8,584 nt of DNA from JBMNNU01 sp050942695. GTDB lineage: Bacteria; Chloroflexota; UBA6077. Under the pieces are notes generated by a model that was not told the origin of the DNA, did no database searches, and saw only the letters and a list, made by a program, of their open reading frames with translations. The translations under genes were made by a program, and so were the position numbers. Shown in pieces: positions 6,141 to 8,584 of this stretch; position 1 is the first letter of the stretch, and the number at the start of each line of letters is the position of its first letter. Location of the stretch: the NCBI GenBank assembly GCA_050942695.1, contig JBMNNU010000129.1, positions 1-8,584 of the forward strand, in the 5' to 3' direction.

Positions 6141-7334
6141 ATGATTGCTACTCGGATCGAACGCTTGGGAACTGAGACAGCCTTCGCTGTATCGGCTAGA
6201 GCCGCAGCCTTCGCAGCCCAGGGCAACAAGGTCTACGCCTTCCATCTCGGCGATATGGACATCCCGACTCCGCAGCACATCGTGGAGGCCGCTTACAGAG
6301 CGTTGAAAGATGGCCGAACTGGGTATTGCCCGGCCGCAGGCATCCCTCAACTGCGAGATGCCCTGGCGACCGATATCAACCGGGCGCGAGGCACTGACTA
6401 CACTATGGAGAATGTGGCCATTCAGCCTGGGGGGAAGCCTGTTATCGGCAAGTTTATACTAACCTTGATGAACCCAGGCGACGAGGTTCTCTACCCGAAT
6501 CCAGGCTACCCGATCTACGAGTCGCAGATCGAGTTCCACGGCGGCAAGGCTGTACCCTACAGCTACGTAGAGGGCGCCGATAACTTCCAGTTGGATCTGG
6601 ACGCAATCGAACGGAAGATCACGCCGCGCACCAGGCTGCTAATTTTCAACGACCTTCAGAACCCTACCGGGGCGGAATGCAGTCCTGAAGAGATGGAGAG
6701 GATTGCGGAGCTAGTGCGAAAGCACAATCTCTACGTGCTGTGCGACGAAGCGTACTTCGATATACGATACGAGGGCAAGAGCCGGTCGCTAGCGTCGTTG
6801 CCCGGTATGGCAGATCGCTGTGTCATCCTGTACACCTTCTCCAAAAAGTACGCAATGACCGGGTGGCGACTCGGCGCGGCCATAGGGCCGAAGCCAATCA
6901 TCGATGTAATCGCCAAGCTCAACACTAACGATGAATCCTGCTCCAACCACTTCGTGCAGTACGCTGCCACCGAAGCGCTCTTGGGAGACCAGAGCCCGAG
7001 CCAGAAGATCCTGGGCATCTTGAAAGAGCGGCGTGACGCGGCTGTCGACATCCTGAACTCCATCGATGGCGTCCGCTGCTATCGTCCAAATGCCACCTTC
7101 TACCTGTTCCCCAATATAACAGGGGCTATGGAGAAGATGGGGATAACGGACTACGAATCGTTCGCTGAACGGCTCCTCACGGAAACCGGAGTGTCGGTCT
7201 GCACTCGGCTCCACTTCGGGAGGCCGTTGGCCGGTGAGTCAAACCGGTACATTCGGATTGCGTATTCAGGTATCAAGACCGAATTGATCAAAGAGGGGTT
7301 AAGCAGATTCAAGCAGTTCGTCGAGAGCGCGTAG
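6141..7334 (+). CDS. class I/II PLP-dependent aminotransferase under glycine riboswitch
   Basis: This is a 397-residue fold-type I aminotransferase of the AspC/AlaT-like group. Visible hallmarks: GYCPAAGIPQLRDAL (61-75), the substrate and cofactor loop of this group; YPNPGYP (118-124); QNPTGAECS (173-181) with the PLP-contacting N174; DEAY (202-205) with the Asp that pairs with the PLP nitrogen; TFSKKYAMTGWRLG (232-245) with K235 as the Schiff-base lysine; and YIRIAYSG (370-377) with the carboxylate-binding R372. Length and all key residues are normal, so it should be active in the cytosol. ATG 6141 has a purine-rich Shine-Dalgarno just upstream. Substrate is not given by motifs. The glycine riboswitch suggests glycine, glyoxylate, alanine or serine metabolism, for example an alanine- or glycine-glyoxylate type reaction, but this is inference. 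It is probably a single-gene transcript, closed by a strong terminator. Confidence 0.93.
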   Translation: MIATRIERLGTETAFAVSARAAAFAAQGNKVYAFHLGDMDIPTPQHIVEAAYRALKDGRTGYCPAAGIPQLRDALATDINRARGTDYTMENVAIQPGGKPVIGKFILTLMNPGDEVLYPNPGYPIYESQIEFHGGKAVPYSYVEGADNFQLDLDAIERKITPRTRLLIFNDLQNPTGAECSPEEMERIAELVRKHNLYVLCDEAYFDIRYEGKSRSLASLPGMADRCVILYTFSKKYAMTGWRLGAAIGPKPIIDVIAKLNTNDESCSNHFVQYAATEALLGDQSPSQKILGILKERRDAAVDILNSIDGVRCYRPNATFYLFPNITGAMEKMGITDYESFAERLLTETGVSVCTRLHFGRPLAGESNRYIRIAYSGIKTELIKEGLSRFKQFVESA

Positions 7335-7341
7335 GAATGTA

Positions 7342-7373
7342 AAGGGTGGCTATCCACACGGATGGCCACCCTT
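7342..7373 (+). terminator. strong, probably bidirectional terminator hairpin
   Basis: AAGGGTGGCTATCC (7342-7355) pairs with GGATGGCCACCCTT (7360-7373) around an ACAC loop: 14 bp with one T-G pair. It lies 8 nt after the aminotransferase stop and 19 nt before the end of the convergent hydrolase gene. The T content downstream is modest on both strands (CTTCTGTGTC on +, TTTACATT on -), but stem strength and position between convergent genes fit a shared terminator. Confidence 0.8.
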
Positions 7374-7392
7374 CTGTGTCACTACGGTGCGC

Positions 7393-8584
7393 TCAGGGCA
7401 GCAGCCCTTTTCGTGAAGTCTGCAGAAGCAGTGAGTAGGCCGGGCGATCGGACCCGTCGGGATTGGCGATGGCCCACCAGTACTCCTCCCTGGATGGAGT
7501 CCAGGTAGGGTCGGGCAGGTTCCAGATGGCCATCACCCCTATCCAGGGTGCCCAGCGGCTACCAGCCCAGTGGAAGGCATCCAGGATGTATTTGGCCTTT
7601 TCCTCCTCGCTGACGGCATGCCAAGCGTAGGAGGGGTGAACTTTGTCGCTGGTCCAGCCGAACTCAGTCAGCCATATCTGCTTCCCGGCGTCCCCGTTGC
7701 TCACCATCACCTCTCGCAGCTCTTCGACGTGCCTGAAGCAGAAGAAGGTATGCCCCCCGTACTCGCGGCTCGCCTCGACATCCCTCGGGGCCATGGTTGG
7801 AGGCGCCTTGAAGCCGGCCGCGTGCGCCCCCACCACGTCGAAGTAATCCTTGGCCCCCGCGGCGTACATCTGCCGGAGGAAGTCCACGTCCAGACTCGGA
7901 GCGAGGCCGGCGGAGATCACGGTGATGTCGGGATCGGCTCGCTTGGCCGCCTCGTAACCCGCCTTCAACAGGCGGGTATATTGGGTTGCATCTGGGCTTT
8001 TGCCTCCCCACTCACGGGCGAGGTTGGGCTCGTTCCATATCTCGATGGCATGTATCCGCCCATAGGGGCTGCCGGTGCTGTAGCGGTCGACCAGAGCGTA
8101 GACGAAGTCCCCGAAGTCATCGTAGTCGTCGGGTGGCCCATTGACTGCCCCATCGGCTCTAGCCCAGGAAGGCTGAAAATCAACCCGCGCAATCATCTTG
8201 AGGCCTGCAGCATTGGAGGCCTTGACGACCCGATCCGCCTCCGACCAATCGAAAATTCCCTTGCCAGCCCCCTCAATGAGGCGCCACTGGAAGAGGCTCT
8301 TTTGCCAGCCGAAGCCAAGGTCGGTGACCTTTTTTAGATCGCGCTGGGTAGTTTCCTTATGTCCCCAGATGAAGATGTTCATCCCATATTCCGGGCTTCG
8401 AGCTCGGTACGCCCGGGTTCCACCAGGGGGTATGGGCAGCGGAGAGTAGTTGTCGCTCAACTGGGATACCGGCTGCTCCGGCACTATCGCCTCATCTGGC
8501 CACAATCCGGCCTCCTTGGCCAAATCGCCGCCGTTGGCCACGCTCACATCCCCCTTCTTTGCCCATGGCACATCCTCCTTCCAA
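7393..8584 (-). CDS. clan GH-A glycoside hydrolase (GH39/GH5-like), 5' end off window
   Basis: This is a TIM-barrel glycoside hydrolase. Numbered from the GTG at 8571, the acid/base is E181 in IEIWNEPNL (Asn-Glu at the end of strand 4) and the nucleophile is E303 in IWLTEFGWTS (strand 7). GFGWQKSLFQWRLIE (86-100), ARVDFQPSWA (128-137) and MAIWNLPDP (347-355) fit further barrel strands. The barrel spans about residues 62-385. The first 60 residues are a proline- and charge-rich linker-like stretch with no signal peptide. The frame stays open upstream of the GTG to the window edge (8584), so the gene is probably longer, perhaps with a secretion signal or another domain. AAGGAGG lies only 2 nt before that GTG, too close for a normal start. 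Likely role is hydrolysis of plant or microbial polysaccharide; substrate is unknown. It is convergent with the aminotransferase. Confidence 0.87.
   Translation of the reverse strand, partial: WKEDVPWAKKGDVSVANGGDLAKEAGLWPDEAIVPEQPVSQLSDNYSPLPIPPGGTRAYRARSPEYGMNIFIWGHKETTQRDLKKVTDLGFGWQKSLFQWRLIEGAGKGIFDWSEADRVVKASNAAGLKMIARVDFQPSWARADGAVNGPPDDYDDFGDFVYALVDRYSTGSPYGRIHAIEIWNEPNLAREWGGKSPDATQYTRLLKAGYEAAKRADPDITVISAGLAPSLDVDFLRQMYAAGAKDYFDVVGAHAAGFKAPPTMAPRDVEASREYGGHTFFCFRHVEELREVMVSNGDAGKQIWLTEFGWTSDKVHPSYAWHAVSEEEKAKYILDAFHWAGSRWAPWIGVMAIWNLPDPTWTPSREEYWWAIANPDGSDRPAYSLLLQTSRKGLLP

Noticed and set aside
5789..6175. Several ORFs on both strands across the riboswitch region
   Set aside because: Conserved aptamer sequence, paired stems and a terminator explain this stretch; the predicted peptides have no protein-like features.
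7570..8337. + strand ORF of 255 codons opposite the glycoside hydrolase
   Set aside because: It mirrors a gene with intact catalytic motifs and shows no recognisable domain itself.
1..8584. CRISPR array, tRNA, rRNA or insertion-sequence ends
   Set aside because: No regularly spaced repeats, no tRNA-like cloverleaf and no transposase or flanking inverted repeats were seen by eye.

Overview
The window reads as a piece of a chromosome from an anaerobic, moderately GC-rich bacterium. A [FeFe]-hydrogenase maturation operon implies anaerobic hydrogen metabolism. The style of the transporter and of the glycoside hydrolase fits Chloroflexota or a similar lineage, but that taxonomic guess is weak and rests only on general familiarity with these protein types.

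Left part (1-3294, + strand): a tight operon hydG-hydE-hydF. HydG is cut by the window edge. HydE follows after 15 nt, and HydF overlaps HydE by ATGA. Together they build and deliver the 2Fe subcluster of the [FeFe]-hydrogenase H-cluster: HydG supplies the Fe-CO-CN synthon, HydE processes it, and HydF is the GTPase scaffold. The hydrogenase itself is not in the window.

Middle (3311-4220, + strand): a two-gene toxin-antitoxin-like module with a PIN-domain protein first and a ribbon-helix-helix protein second, again overlapping by ATGA. Its promoter-like sequence sits so close to the GTG start that the transcript would be leaderless. Between 4225 and about 4410 lies an unassigned stretch with a coding-like + strand frame but no good start, possibly a gene remnant.

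The - strand then carries an MFS transporter (4410-5672). It is preceded by a 28-codon small ORF with its own good ribosome-binding site, which overlaps the transporter's TTG start.

The most interesting part is 5789-7334 (+). It holds a strong sigma70-type promoter (TTGACA, 17 nt, TATCAT), two consecutive glycine-riboswitch aptamers, an intrinsic terminator with a possible competing antiterminator, a 108-nt leader, and a class I/II PLP-dependent aminotransferase. Glycine riboswitches usually control glycine-cleavage genes or transporters, so here an aminotransferase appears to be put under glycine control.

A strong bidirectional-looking terminator (7342-7373) separates the aminotransferase from a convergent clan GH-A glycoside hydrolase on the - strand, whose reading frame stays open to the right edge of the window.
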